Shown piece after piece: positions 57,523 through 64,000 of a stretch of 64,000 nucleotides of DNA. Made by a program: the position numbers and the translations under genes. Source of the stretch: Sphaerisporangium fuscum (GTDB lineage: Bacteria > Actinomycetota > Actinomycetes > Streptosporangiales > Streptosporangiaceae); the NCBI RefSeq assembly GCF_018531465.1, contig NZ_JAHDTF010000039.1, forward strand, positions 1 to 64,000. Direction: 5' to 3'. A model generated the notes under the pieces. That model made no database searches. It had not been told where the DNA came from and was given only the letters and a program-made list of their open reading frames with translations. Numbering within the stretch: the first letter of the stretch is position 1; every line of letters starts with the position of its first letter.

Positions 57523-58087
57523 GAGACAACCGCCACAAATTAATACGGGCGTCATCACCATTCCGGGTGGCTCGGACGCCCCTTCGCAGCGGCCTTCCCC
57601 CACTGCTCCCTGCACGATCCGCGGCAGCCGTCACTTTTGGTCACCATGTGTACGCGTAAGCGCACCAAGTACGGCAGAGCCATAGTTTGCGGGATCACGC
57701 CCGGCTTGTCGCCCAGTTCGCAAGAAGCGGTAAAGAAACCACCCTCCGACACTTCCAGACGACAACAGCCCAGCGCCCCCCGAAAGCGCCTCAGCGCCCA
57801 GCAACGACAACCGACGACAAACACCCTGCCCCTCACCCACCCCCGGCGTCCGCCCCCTCAACGAGCAGCGACGGCAGCAGTCCTGGCGGCACGAGGGGCG
57901 GGCCGGGAGGCCGCGCCTGATTCTCGAGCCCCTCCCCCCTTCCACCGTCTGCTCCTCGACGGCGCCGCGACGGCGAGAAGGAGTACGGCCAAATCGGCGC
58001 CGCCGTACGGCGTCCAACCGGCTCGGAGGGGACGGGGGCGTGTGTCGTCCGGGATGGGGCCGACGGGAAAGGCCCCGGAAACGGCGA
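57523..58087. other. 565-bp gap between NOS and tRNA-Asn
   Basis: No supported gene. The part near 57523-57560 is A/T-rich and may be the NOS promoter. A copy of the dispersed hairpin repeat lies at 57951-58010. The remainder is G/C-rich with no ribosome site followed by a plausible frame. Confidence 0.55.
57951..58010 (-). repeat. Dispersed intergenic hairpin repeat, copy C
   Basis: On the minus strand it starts CCGTACGGCGGCGCCG, then ATTTGGCCGTAC, then CGCGGCGCCGTCGA. Closest to copy D, with homology extending ~15-20 bp further. Confidence 0.75.
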
Positions 58088-58114
58088 CAGCCCCAGGATG
58101 ATCTCCTGGGGCTG
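58088..58114 (-). terminator. Terminator downstream of tRNA-Asn
   Basis: CAGCCCCAGG and its exact complement, 7-nt loop; seven bases beyond the tRNA 3' end on the minus strand. Confidence 0.8.
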
Positions 58115-58120
58115 TGAGTG

Positions 58121-58196
58121 TGGCTCCCGCGATAGGACTCGAACCTATAACCTGCCGGTTAACAGCCGGCTGCTCTGCCGATTGAGCTACACGGGA
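58121..58196 (-). tRNA. tRNA-Asn (anticodon GTT), CCA encoded
   Basis: 76 nt on the minus strand. The acceptor stem TCCCGTG pairs with CGCGGGA (one G·U-type mismatch), D-arm AGCTCAATCGGCAGAGC, anticodon arm GCCGGCTGTTAACCGGC with anticodon GTT, and T-arm ATAGGTTCGAGTCCTAT. The discriminator G is followed by an encoded CCA. Confidence 0.97.
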
Positions 58197-58441
58197 TCGT
58201 GTACGTCGCCTTCGGGGCCTTGGCCCTTTCTTGCGGCGCGGAACTAGATTAGCGCATTCCGAGGGGTGTGTGTCCCACCCAGATCCCCAGGCGCCGCACC
58301 GAGGCCGCATCGGCCGCGTTCCCGGCAGAACGACCGGGTCCCGCGATGCCCCCGACCTTCGCGCGAAGGCGATAACCGCGCAGAGTAGGGGTAGGGGAGG
58401 TCGAGAGCGGGGATGCCAGCACCACGCGGAGGTAGGAGAAG

Positions 58442-58741
58442 ATGCGATATCGATTGACGTTCACCGTGGGCCTGGCCATCGGCTACGTCCTTGGCAGCCG
58501 GGCCGGTCGCGAGCGGTACGAGCAGATCAAGCGAGTGGCGCAGCGAGTGGCTGACAGCCCTATGGTGCAGCAGGCCGCCGGGGTGGCGGGAGCACAGGCG
58601 TCCAAGGCCGCCGAGATCACCAAACACAAGCTGGGCGACGTGCTGGGCGACAAGGTGCCGTTCCTGCACAAGAACGGCTGGGAGGCCGACAGGGACGCCA
58701 CGGGCACAGGCTGGCCGGAGACCCGCATGGACCGGGTCTGA
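58442..58741 (+). CDS. YtxH-like small membrane protein
   Basis: A 99-residue protein: RLTFTVGLAIGYVLGSRAGRERYEQIK is a single membrane segment with the glycine zipper and GSRAGRERYE motif of YtxH-like proteins. An amphipathic helical tail follows. GGAGGTAGGAGA precedes ATG 58442. Family members associate with stress and the cell envelope; the function is not known. It is monocistronic with a strong terminator. Confidence 0.85.
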   Translation: MRYRLTFTVGLAIGYVLGSRAGRERYEQIKRVAQRVADSPMVQQAAGVAGAQASKAAEITKHKLGDVLGDKVPFLHKNGWEADRDATGTGWPETRMDRV

Positions 58742-58764
58742 TCCACTCGGCCGGACGGTATCCG

Positions 58765-58809
58765 AAGGAGGCGGCCCGCGTGCGACCCCGGCACGCGGGC
58801 CGCCTCCTT
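58765..58809 (+). terminator. Strong terminator after the YtxH-like gene
   Basis: A perfect 19-bp stem (AAGGAGGCGGCCCGCGTGC and complement), 7-nt loop, TTT at the end; starts 24 nt after the stop. Confidence 0.92.
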
Positions 58810-58842
58810 TCGCCTGGCGTAGCCCCCGTGTAGGGCCGGGCA

Positions 58843-58902
58843 CCGTACGGCGGCGCCGACTTCGCCGCACAACATCCCACCGCCGCGGCGCCGTCGAAAA
58901 AC
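58843..58902 (+). repeat. Dispersed intergenic hairpin repeat, copy D
   Basis: CCGTACGGCGGCGCCG, then ACTTCGCCGCAC, then CGCGGCGCCGTCGA. One change breaks the outermost stem pair compared with copy A. The rest of 58810-59085 holds no gene. Confidence 0.75.
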
Positions 58903-59085
58903 AAACCCAAACAAGCGACCCGGCTCGCGGCCCCACCCCTTCACGCGACCACGACCGCCTCCACCGCATCACAGACGCCAACGGGATACGGCAGTCAGGC
59001 AAGGGATCCGGCCCGCGAGCTCCCTCCACCTTGCGCCACCACGGCCACTTTCAGCGCATCGCGGGTGCTGAAGGGAGGCGGTGGG

Positions 59086-59565
59086 TCAGATGCCCAGGTT
59101 GCGGCGGAGGCCTTCCAGGAGCTGTTCGGCGGCGGCGCGGAGGCCTGGGTCGGTGGGGTCCAGGCCGGGGTCGAACACGAACTCCCACTCGGCGGTGTCC
59201 TGCCCCGGGATCCGGCGTGCGACCAGGCGCACGCCGCCGTTCTCGCCCAGGCGGAAGTGCCGATTGACCAGGATCGACGAGGTGACCCGCTCGCGTACGG
59301 CCTCGGGCAGGCGCCCGGGGTCGGGCAGGGGCACGCGCCGCTCGGCACCGTCGGTGGTGACGACCAGCAGTCCCTCCTCGTCCCACATCGCCCTGTCGAT
59401 GCGGTGCCACGGCAGTGGCTTCTCGCCGGGCAGGTGCAGCGCCCGGTCGGTCGCCACGGCGTATCCACCGCCGGGGACGTGGGCGTGGACGAGCACGCGC
59501 TCACCGCTCTCCAGGGTGACGCCTGAGTCGTCGGGGAGGCTCCTCGCGCGCCAGGGAAGTCGCAT
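59086..59565 (-). CDS. Conserved hypothetical protein, PH-like fold
   Basis: A 159-residue protein. RVLVHAHVPGGGYAVATDRALHL followed by PWHRIDRAMWDEEGLLVV reads like the alternating strands of a bacterial PH-like (GRAM-type) domain, in which proteins set the phrase 'ATDRALH' before a Trp-His strand. The C-terminal half (FRLGENGGVRLVARR...EFVFDPGLDP) adds more strands and a helix. There is no signal peptide. Function unknown; about 140 bp separate it from the GH63-like gene in the same direction. Confidence 0.7.
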   Translation of the reverse strand: MRLPWRARSLPDDSGVTLESGERVLVHAHVPGGGYAVATDRALHLPGEKPLPWHRIDRAMWDEEGLLVVTTDGAERRVPLPDPGRLPEAVRERVTSSILVNRHFRLGENGGVRLVARRIPGQDTAEWEFVFDPGLDPTDPGLRAAAEQLLEGLRRNLGI

Positions 59566-59707
59566 GGGTGCAAACTACCCGGCAGGCAGGCCGAGGGTCC
59601 GAGCGGCCCACCCAGCCGGCAGAGAGAAAGACCCGGCCCGGCGACGGAAGCGTCGTGTGGAGGTCGGTGAAAGTGGATGGTTAGGGCACGGTCGGGCCGG
59701 GGGAGTT

Positions 59708-60982
59708 TTATCTGGCGAGGAGGTCGAGGGTCAGGGCGGCGGACCAGGAGAAGTCGCGGCAGCCGCGGCCCATTCCGTCGAAGGGGTCGAAGCACTCGCG
59801 GAACCCCGCCTGACGTACCAGCCGCAGGGTGCTTGCGGCCAGCAGGCTGCGCAGCGCGTCGAGCCCGTGCACCTCCGCCGCCTGCCAGAGCAGCCAGTTG
59901 GTGTTCACCCAGGACGGCCCGCGCCAGTACGTCGACCGGTCGAACTCCAGCGCCCGGACCTCGCAGCTCGGCACCGGATAGCCGCTCGGCCCGAGGAAGC
60001 GTGACTCCAGCAGCTGGACCAGGACGTCGACGACCTGGCCGGGCATCCCCGGGTCCAGCAGCGGCCCGAACCCGCCCACCGTGCAGACCGGGATGAGGGA
60101 CCCGGCGCGCAGGTCGCGGGCGTAGAAGGCGCCGTTCCACAGCCGGCCGAGCAGCGCGGCGCGGATCCGGTCGGCGGCCTCCTCGAAGGGCGCGGGGTCG
60201 GCGCCGATCGCGCCGGCGAGCTCGGCGAGCGCCATGCAGGACGACAGCCAGATGCCGTTGAACAGCGGGTCCTCGACGGCGAAGGGGTGCTCGTCGCGCA
60301 GGTAGCCCGGGTCGTACCCGGCGTCGCGGTAGCGCATGGCGAGCCAGACGTAGCGGTCGTGGTTGCTGTCGGTCTGCCAGGCCTCCAGGGCGTAGGCGTA
60401 GCGGACGAGTGGGAGCGCGGCGAGCGGGGCGTCCCAGGCGGGGCTGTCGTCCAGGCCGGACTCCCAGGGATGGATGATCGCGGCGAGCCCCGCGCCGCCG
60501 AGGTCGCGGGCGGAGGCGAGGTAGTGGTGCTGGGCGATCAGGCTCGGCCAGGCGCGCCGTACGAACCCCAGGGCCTCGTCGCGGTCGGGGGCGTACCGCC
60601 AGATCCACCACACGGCGCAGGCCTGCATGGGCGGCTGGGTGAGCCCGGAGGTGACCACCCGGCGCGGGGCGGCGGCGCAGGCGGCCGACCGCCACAGGGA
60701 CGGGCCGGGGTAGTAGGACTCGCCGGTGGCCCGGTCGAAGACGATGTGCGGGAGCATGCCGGTGCTCCACTGGCCCGCGAAGAGGCTGAGCAGTTCGGCG
60801 CAGGCGCGGGACCAGCGGCGGCGGGCGAGGCCGATCGCGACGAAGGCGGAGTCCCAGCTCCACTGGTGGGGATAGCGCCCGACCGCGGGGACGGTCGCCG
60901 ACCCCGTCCAGTTCGCGTCGAGCACGTCGAGGGCCGCCCGCTCAAGCGTGGCGTCGTCGTCGAGCCCGGACCGGACGTCCAT
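59708..60982 (-). CDS. GH63-like (alpha/alpha)6 glycoside hydrolase (glucosyl/mannosylglycerate hydrolase type)
   Basis: A 424-residue cytoplasmic enzyme. The N-terminal YPHQWSWDSAFVAIG contains the candidate acid Asp, and STGMLPHIVFD, HPWESGLDDSP, WRGPSWVNTNWLL and FRECFDPFDG...RDFSWSA match GH63-type hydrolases of glucosylglycerate or mannosylglycerate. Those compatible solutes are mobilised on recovery from nitrogen or osmotic stress. A GTG one codon earlier (60985) is equally possible; no ribosome site is obvious. Exact substrate is inferred from family resemblance. Confidence 0.78.
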   Translation of the reverse strand: MDVRSGLDDDATLERAALDVLDANWTGSATVPAVGRYPHQWSWDSAFVAIGLARRRWSRACAELLSLFAGQWSTGMLPHIVFDRATGESYYPGPSLWRSAACAAAPRRVVTSGLTQPPMQACAVWWIWRYAPDRDEALGFVRRAWPSLIAQHHYLASARDLGGAGLAAIIHPWESGLDDSPAWDAPLAALPLVRYAYALEAWQTDSNHDRYVWLAMRYRDAGYDPGYLRDEHPFAVEDPLFNGIWLSSCMALAELAGAIGADPAPFEEAADRIRAALLGRLWNGAFYARDLRAGSLIPVCTVGGFGPLLDPGMPGQVVDVLVQLLESRFLGPSGYPVPSCEVRALEFDRSTYWRGPSWVNTNWLLWQAAEVHGLDALRSLLAASTLRLVRQAGFRECFDPFDGMGRGCRDFSWSAALTLDLLAR

Positions 60983-61450
60983 CACGTCGTCGGCAGGGAC
61001 GGCGGTCCTCGAGGGAAAATACGTCCCTGCCTTCCTCCCCTCTCGGCCGATTACCGTTCCACCAAATGTAACGAGGAGAGAGCGGTGTTCAACCGGCAGG
61101 TAATCGTTTCACCGAGGTTCCACTCCTGACGGCCACGACAAGGTACGAAGGTGGGGGTCGCCGGCCTCCGAGGTACACGGGGTCCCCGGCACGACAGTCC
61201 ACCGCCGGGCGGTCACCGCGCAGCGCCTGACCGGGTGCCGACGGGCGGACGGGGCGGCGGTGCGCTCCGGCCGGAACAGCGGCACACCACCCGGCGGCCA
61301 CGGCGACATGCGCCGCGCCGGACGCGGACGCATCTGGGTGGGGTCGCCGGTCCGCAGGGCACGGAGGCGGACCTCGGCGGGCCGGGTGGCGGCCTGCTCG
61401 CCCGTGACGGCACGCTCCCGGCGCCGGCCCGGCCTTCCGGGCTCCTACCT
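60983..61450. other. Intergenic stretch upstream of the GH63-like gene
   Basis: No supported gene. An A/T-richer segment at about 61010-61110 is the likely promoter of the minus-strand hydrolase. The rest is G/C-rich without frames that have ribosome sites. Confidence 0.55.
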
Positions 61451-61608
61451 CACCGCCGGGTGGGCGGCCGCGGACGGTGAGCCGTACAGGCGCGGCGGAC
61501 CGGGCCGGTGATCCAGAGGCATCCGGGGTCACCGCCGGGTGGGCGGCCGCGAACGGTGAGCCGTACAGGCGCGGCGGACCGGGCCGGTGATCCGGAGGCA
61601 TCCGGGGT
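61451..61608 (+). repeat. 79-bp tandem duplication
   Basis: Units 61451-61529 and 61530-61608 begin CACCGCCGGGTGGGCGG and differ at only two positions; a third unit starts (CACCGA) and diverges. The duplication lies 25 bp beyond the sigma-factor stop and is non-coding. Confidence 0.93.
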
Positions 61609-61632
61609 CACCGACCCGGCCCGCCTCTGGAG

Positions 61633-62781
61633 TCAGTCGAGGTAGTCGCGGAGCATCTGCGCGCGGGTGGGGTGGCGCAGCTTGGCCAGCGTCTTGGACT
61701 CGATCTGCCGGATGCGCTCGCGGGTCACGCCGAACTCCCTGCCGACCTCCTCGAGCGTCCTCGGGTGGCCGTCGGCCAGTCCGAAGCGGAGCTGGATGAT
61801 GCGCTGCTCCCGGTCGGAGAGGGTGGCGAGGATGTCGTCGAGCTGGTCCTGCAGCATGATGAACGCGGCGGCCTCGATGGGCACCACCGCGTCGGCGTCC
61901 TCGATGAAGTCGCCGAGGTCGGAGTCCTCCTCACCGATCGGCGACTGGAGCGAGACCGGCTCCTGGGCGATGCGCTGGATCTCGATCACGCGGTCGATGG
62001 GCAGATCCATCTCGAGCGCGATCTCCTCGGGGGCGGGCTCGCGGCCGAGGTCCTGGTGGAGCTGCCGCTGCACCCTCACCAACTTGTTGATCGTCTCGAC
62101 CATGTGGACGGGAATTCGAATGGTTCGCGCCTGGTCGGCGATCGCCCGGGTGATGGCCTGACGAATCCACCATGTCGCATACGTCGAGAACTTATATCCC
62201 TTGGTGTAGTCGAATTTCTCGACCGCCCGGATGAGACCCAGGTTGCCCTCCTGGATCAGATCGAGGAAGAGCATTCCGCGCCCGACATAGCGTTTGGCGA
62301 TCGACACCACCAGACGGAGGTTGGCCTCGATGAGCCGTTGCTTGGCGCGTACTCCCTCCCAGACGAGCTCCTCGAACTCGGGTCGAGCGAGCCTTACACC
62401 GATATCGCATAATTTGTCCTCGGCGAACAGGCCGGCCTCGATCGCCTTGGCGAGTTCCACCTCCTCCTCGGCCGTCAGCAGCGGCACCCTGCCGATCTCC
62501 CGCAGGTAGATACGGACGAGGTCGCTGGTCGGCGCGCGCTTGCCGACATCCTCCTCATCGGGGCGGATGGTGTCGTCGTCGCCCTGGGGCTCGAGCACCT
62601 CCACACCTTTTTCGGCGAGCATCCGCACGACGCGCTCCAGCGCGTCGGCCGGCAACTCGGAGCGGTCAAGCGCGGCGGCCACGTCGTCGACGGTGACGCT
62701 CCCGCGCTCCCTTCCTCTCGCCACTAGATCCGCCACCTGGTCTACCGAGGGCGGTCCACTTGGCAGTACCGATGCACCCAC
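61633..62781 (-). CDS. rpoD: Primary-type RNA polymerase sigma factor (RpoD/HrdB-like)
   Basis: A 382-residue sigma-70 factor. It has a region 1.1-like N-terminus (SVTVDDVAAALDRSELP...LAEKGVEVLEP), region 1.2/2.1 (DLVRIYLREIGRVPLLTAEEE), region 2.2-2.4 (LIQEGNLGLIRAVEKFDY, YATWWIRQAI), region 3 and region 4 (LSDREQRIIQLRFGL, VTRERIRQIESKTLAKLRHP). Domain 1.1 and its place directly after dnaG favour the housekeeping factor. At 382 residues it is shorter than Streptomyces HrdB, so a group 2 factor is not excluded. The GTG at 62781 lacks a strong ribosome site. Confidence 0.85.
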   Translation of the reverse strand: MGASVLPSGPPSVDQVADLVARGRERGSVTVDDVAAALDRSELPADALERVVRMLAEKGVEVLEPQGDDDTIRPDEEDVGKRAPTSDLVRIYLREIGRVPLLTAEEEVELAKAIEAGLFAEDKLCDIGVRLARPEFEELVWEGVRAKQRLIEANLRLVVSIAKRYVGRGMLFLDLIQEGNLGLIRAVEKFDYTKGYKFSTYATWWIRQAITRAIADQARTIRIPVHMVETINKLVRVQRQLHQDLGREPAPEEIALEMDLPIDRVIEIQRIAQEPVSLQSPIGEEDSDLGDFIEDADAVVPIEAAAFIMLQDQLDDILATLSDREQRIIQLRFGLADGHPRTLEEVGREFGVTRERIRQIESKTLAKLRHPTRAQMLRDYLD

Positions 62782-62913
62782 GGGTCATAGTCTGCGCTAT
62801 AGGGGTGGTAAAACGGCAGGCCTATTTTTGTCACCGAAGGTAAGGCCAAAGCCATTACCGAATCGATATCAAATAAATGTTTGGGCGCCGCGACCAGCGG
62901 AAAGTAAGGATAA
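62782..62913 (-). promoter_or_regulatory. A/T-rich gap between dnaG and the sigma gene
   Basis: 132 bp, clearly A/T-rich (ATTTATTTGATATCGATTC on the minus strand). It probably holds a separate sigma promoter, although dnaG read-through is possible. I cannot fix -35/-10 boxes. Confidence 0.4.
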
Positions 62914-64000
62914 TTACGCTCCGACGGCGCGTTCTCTTAGAACGCGCCGTTGTTGTTCGAGCGCGACCAGTTCCCCGAAGAGTCGGTTGTACTCCTGCTG
63001 CTGCTCAACCGGGTTGAGCCGCTCCATCTTCGCCTTGATCTGCACCAGGGCGCGGGTCACCGCCACCTCGGCCAGCCGGGCGAGCACGGCCGGGGCGTAC
63101 CGCTCCTCGGTGGCGAGGTCGGTGCGCACGGGCTCGACCGCGAACCGGGTCGCCAGCGCGCGCAGGGCGTCGTCCTGGGTGGCCTGGAGAAGCAGGTCGA
63201 CCCACTCGCGCCCGCCGGGACCGCCGGCCACGGTGCCTCCCGCCGCCATGACCAGCTCGTACAGGGCGGCGTGCTCGGGGACGGTGAACACCTGCGCGCC
63301 GAGGGCGTCGAACTCCGGCCCCATCAGCGCGGGACGCTGCACGGCCAACTTCAGCGCCTCGATCTCGATGCGCACCCCGGGATCGGACGGATCGGCCGCG
63401 GGGCGCGCCGCAGCCCCCCTCTGGGGCCGCTCGGGTGCTCCCCCGGGCCCGCCGCGCCCCGCCTGGCCCCGCCCGGCGACCTCCGCCACACGCCTGCGCA
63501 CCAGTTGCTCGTCGACGAAGCCCAGCCAGCGGTCGAGGTCGACGGCGTACCTGTCGCGCAGGGCGCGGTCCTTGATGCCGGCGACGAGCGGCGCGGCGGC
63601 GTCGAGGGCGGCCAGGCGGCCCTCGTTGGTGTCGAGCTCGTAGCGGGAGATGACGCTGCGGATCGCGAAGGCGAACAGCGGCTCGCGGCTCGCGATCAGG
63701 TCGCGCACGGCGGCGTCGCCGTGCTTCATGCGCAGATCGCACGGGTCGAGGCCGTCGCCCTGGACGGCGACGAAGGTCTGGGTGACGAACTTCTGCTCGT
63801 CGGCGAAGGCGCGCAGGGCGGCCTTCTGCCCGGCGGAGTCGCCGTCGAAGGTGAAGACGACCTCGCCGCGGAACTCGTCCTGGTCGAGCAGCAGGCGCCG
63901 CAGGACCTTGATGTGCTCCTCGCCGAAGGAGGTGCCGCAGGTGGCGACCGCGGTGGGCACGCCCGCCAGGTGGCAGGCCATCACGTCGGTGTAGCCCTCG
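62914..64000 (-). CDS. dnaG: DNA primase DnaG, 3' part (continues beyond window)
   Basis: The visible 361 codons cover the end of the TOPRIM catalytic domain (EGYTDVMACHLAG; VFTFDGDSAGQKAALRAF with metal-binding Asp-x-Asp; GLDPCDL) and the helicase-interaction C-terminal domain. They are separated by a Gly/Pro/Arg linker. It makes RNA primers for replication. The 5' end is outside the right edge. dnaG followed by rpoD mirrors the conserved macromolecular-synthesis operon of other bacteria. Confidence 0.96.
   Translation of the reverse strand, partial: EGYTDVMACHLAGVPTAVATCGTSFGEEHIKVLRRLLLDQDEFRGEVVFTFDGDSAGQKAALRAFADEQKFVTQTFVAVQGDGLDPCDLRMKHGDAAVRDLIASREPLFAFAIRSVISRYELDTNEGRLAALDAAAPLVAGIKDRALRDRYAVDLDRWLGFVDEQLVRRRVAEVAGRGQAGRGGPGGAPERPQRGAAARPAADPSDPGVRIEIEALKLAVQRPALMGPEFDALGAQVFTVPEHAALYELVMAAGGTVAGGPGGREWVDLLLQATQDDALRALATRFAVEPVRTDLATEERYAPAVLARLAEVAVTRALVQIKAKMERLNPVEQQQEYNRLFGELVALEQQRRVLRERAVGA

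Overview
The window is 64 kb of high-GC chromosomal DNA from an actinomycete. Mycothiol biosynthesis (mshB), an AfsR/SARP-type regulator, a lytic polysaccharide monooxygenase, an HrdB-like sigma factor next to dnaG, GTG starts and G/C-ending codons all point to Actinomycetota. A member of the Streptosporangiales (Nonomuraea/Streptosporangium-like) is my best guess, but that is inference. There is no phage, integrase, transposase or CRISPR array. It reads as an accessory-rich chromosome arm running into a core locus at the right end.

Layout. 1-3.3 kb: the 3' end of a secreted M4/M28 fusion metallopeptidase and a chitin/cellulose-type LPMO whose 3' end is joined to a regulator remnant on the other strand. 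3.3-9.8 kb: erythromycin-esterase homologue with a divergent tandem-HTH MerR regulator, an MFS pump preceded by a translationally coupled 51-residue ORF, a divergent XRE-cupin regulator, and an orphan xanthine-dehydrogenase-type molybdenum subunit. 10-19.4 kb: a 2060-residue secreted RHS protein ending in a phospholipase A2-like toxin domain, then an AfsR-like regulator. 19.4-25.6 kb: a small membrane protein, a STAS protein with a 9-residue C-terminal repeat, an SDR, a leaderless winged-helix protein, a TetR/hydrolase pair with two matching operators, and an AfsR-like ATPase without a C-terminal HTH. 25.7-33.2 kb: secreted repeat proteins, a duplicated-domain lipoprotein, a permuted NlpC/P60-like protein, a small Cys-rich secreted protein, a lower-GC DUF2079 membrane protein and a hemerythrin-like protein.

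33.3-47 kb: a two-headed secreted amylase-pullulanase, an ABC exporter whose permease is fused to a TAP-like serine hydrolase, a divergent histidine kinase/response regulator pair, a polytopic membrane protein and an EEP-fold hydrolase. 47-57.5 kb: housekeeping and accessory enzymes (HesB-like protein, acetyltransferase, mshB, patatin, PLP deaminase, galK, an FAD/NAD(P)-binding protein, STAS, cold-shock protein, enoyl-CoA hydratase) and a bacterial nitric oxide synthase. 58-64 kb: tRNA-Asn, a YtxH-like protein, a PH-like hypothetical, a GH63-like hydrolase, a 79-bp tandem duplication, then the core dnaG-rpoD pair reading out of the right edge.

The most interesting signals are the ABC-permease/TAP-hydrolase fusion, the RHS-PLA2 polymorphic toxin with no evident immunity gene, a family of four intergenic ~56-75 bp hairpin repeats, the LPMO/regulator deletion scar, the repeat protein in which both cysteines of one repeat are lost together, and a promoter that appears to place transcription start on the A of an ATG.
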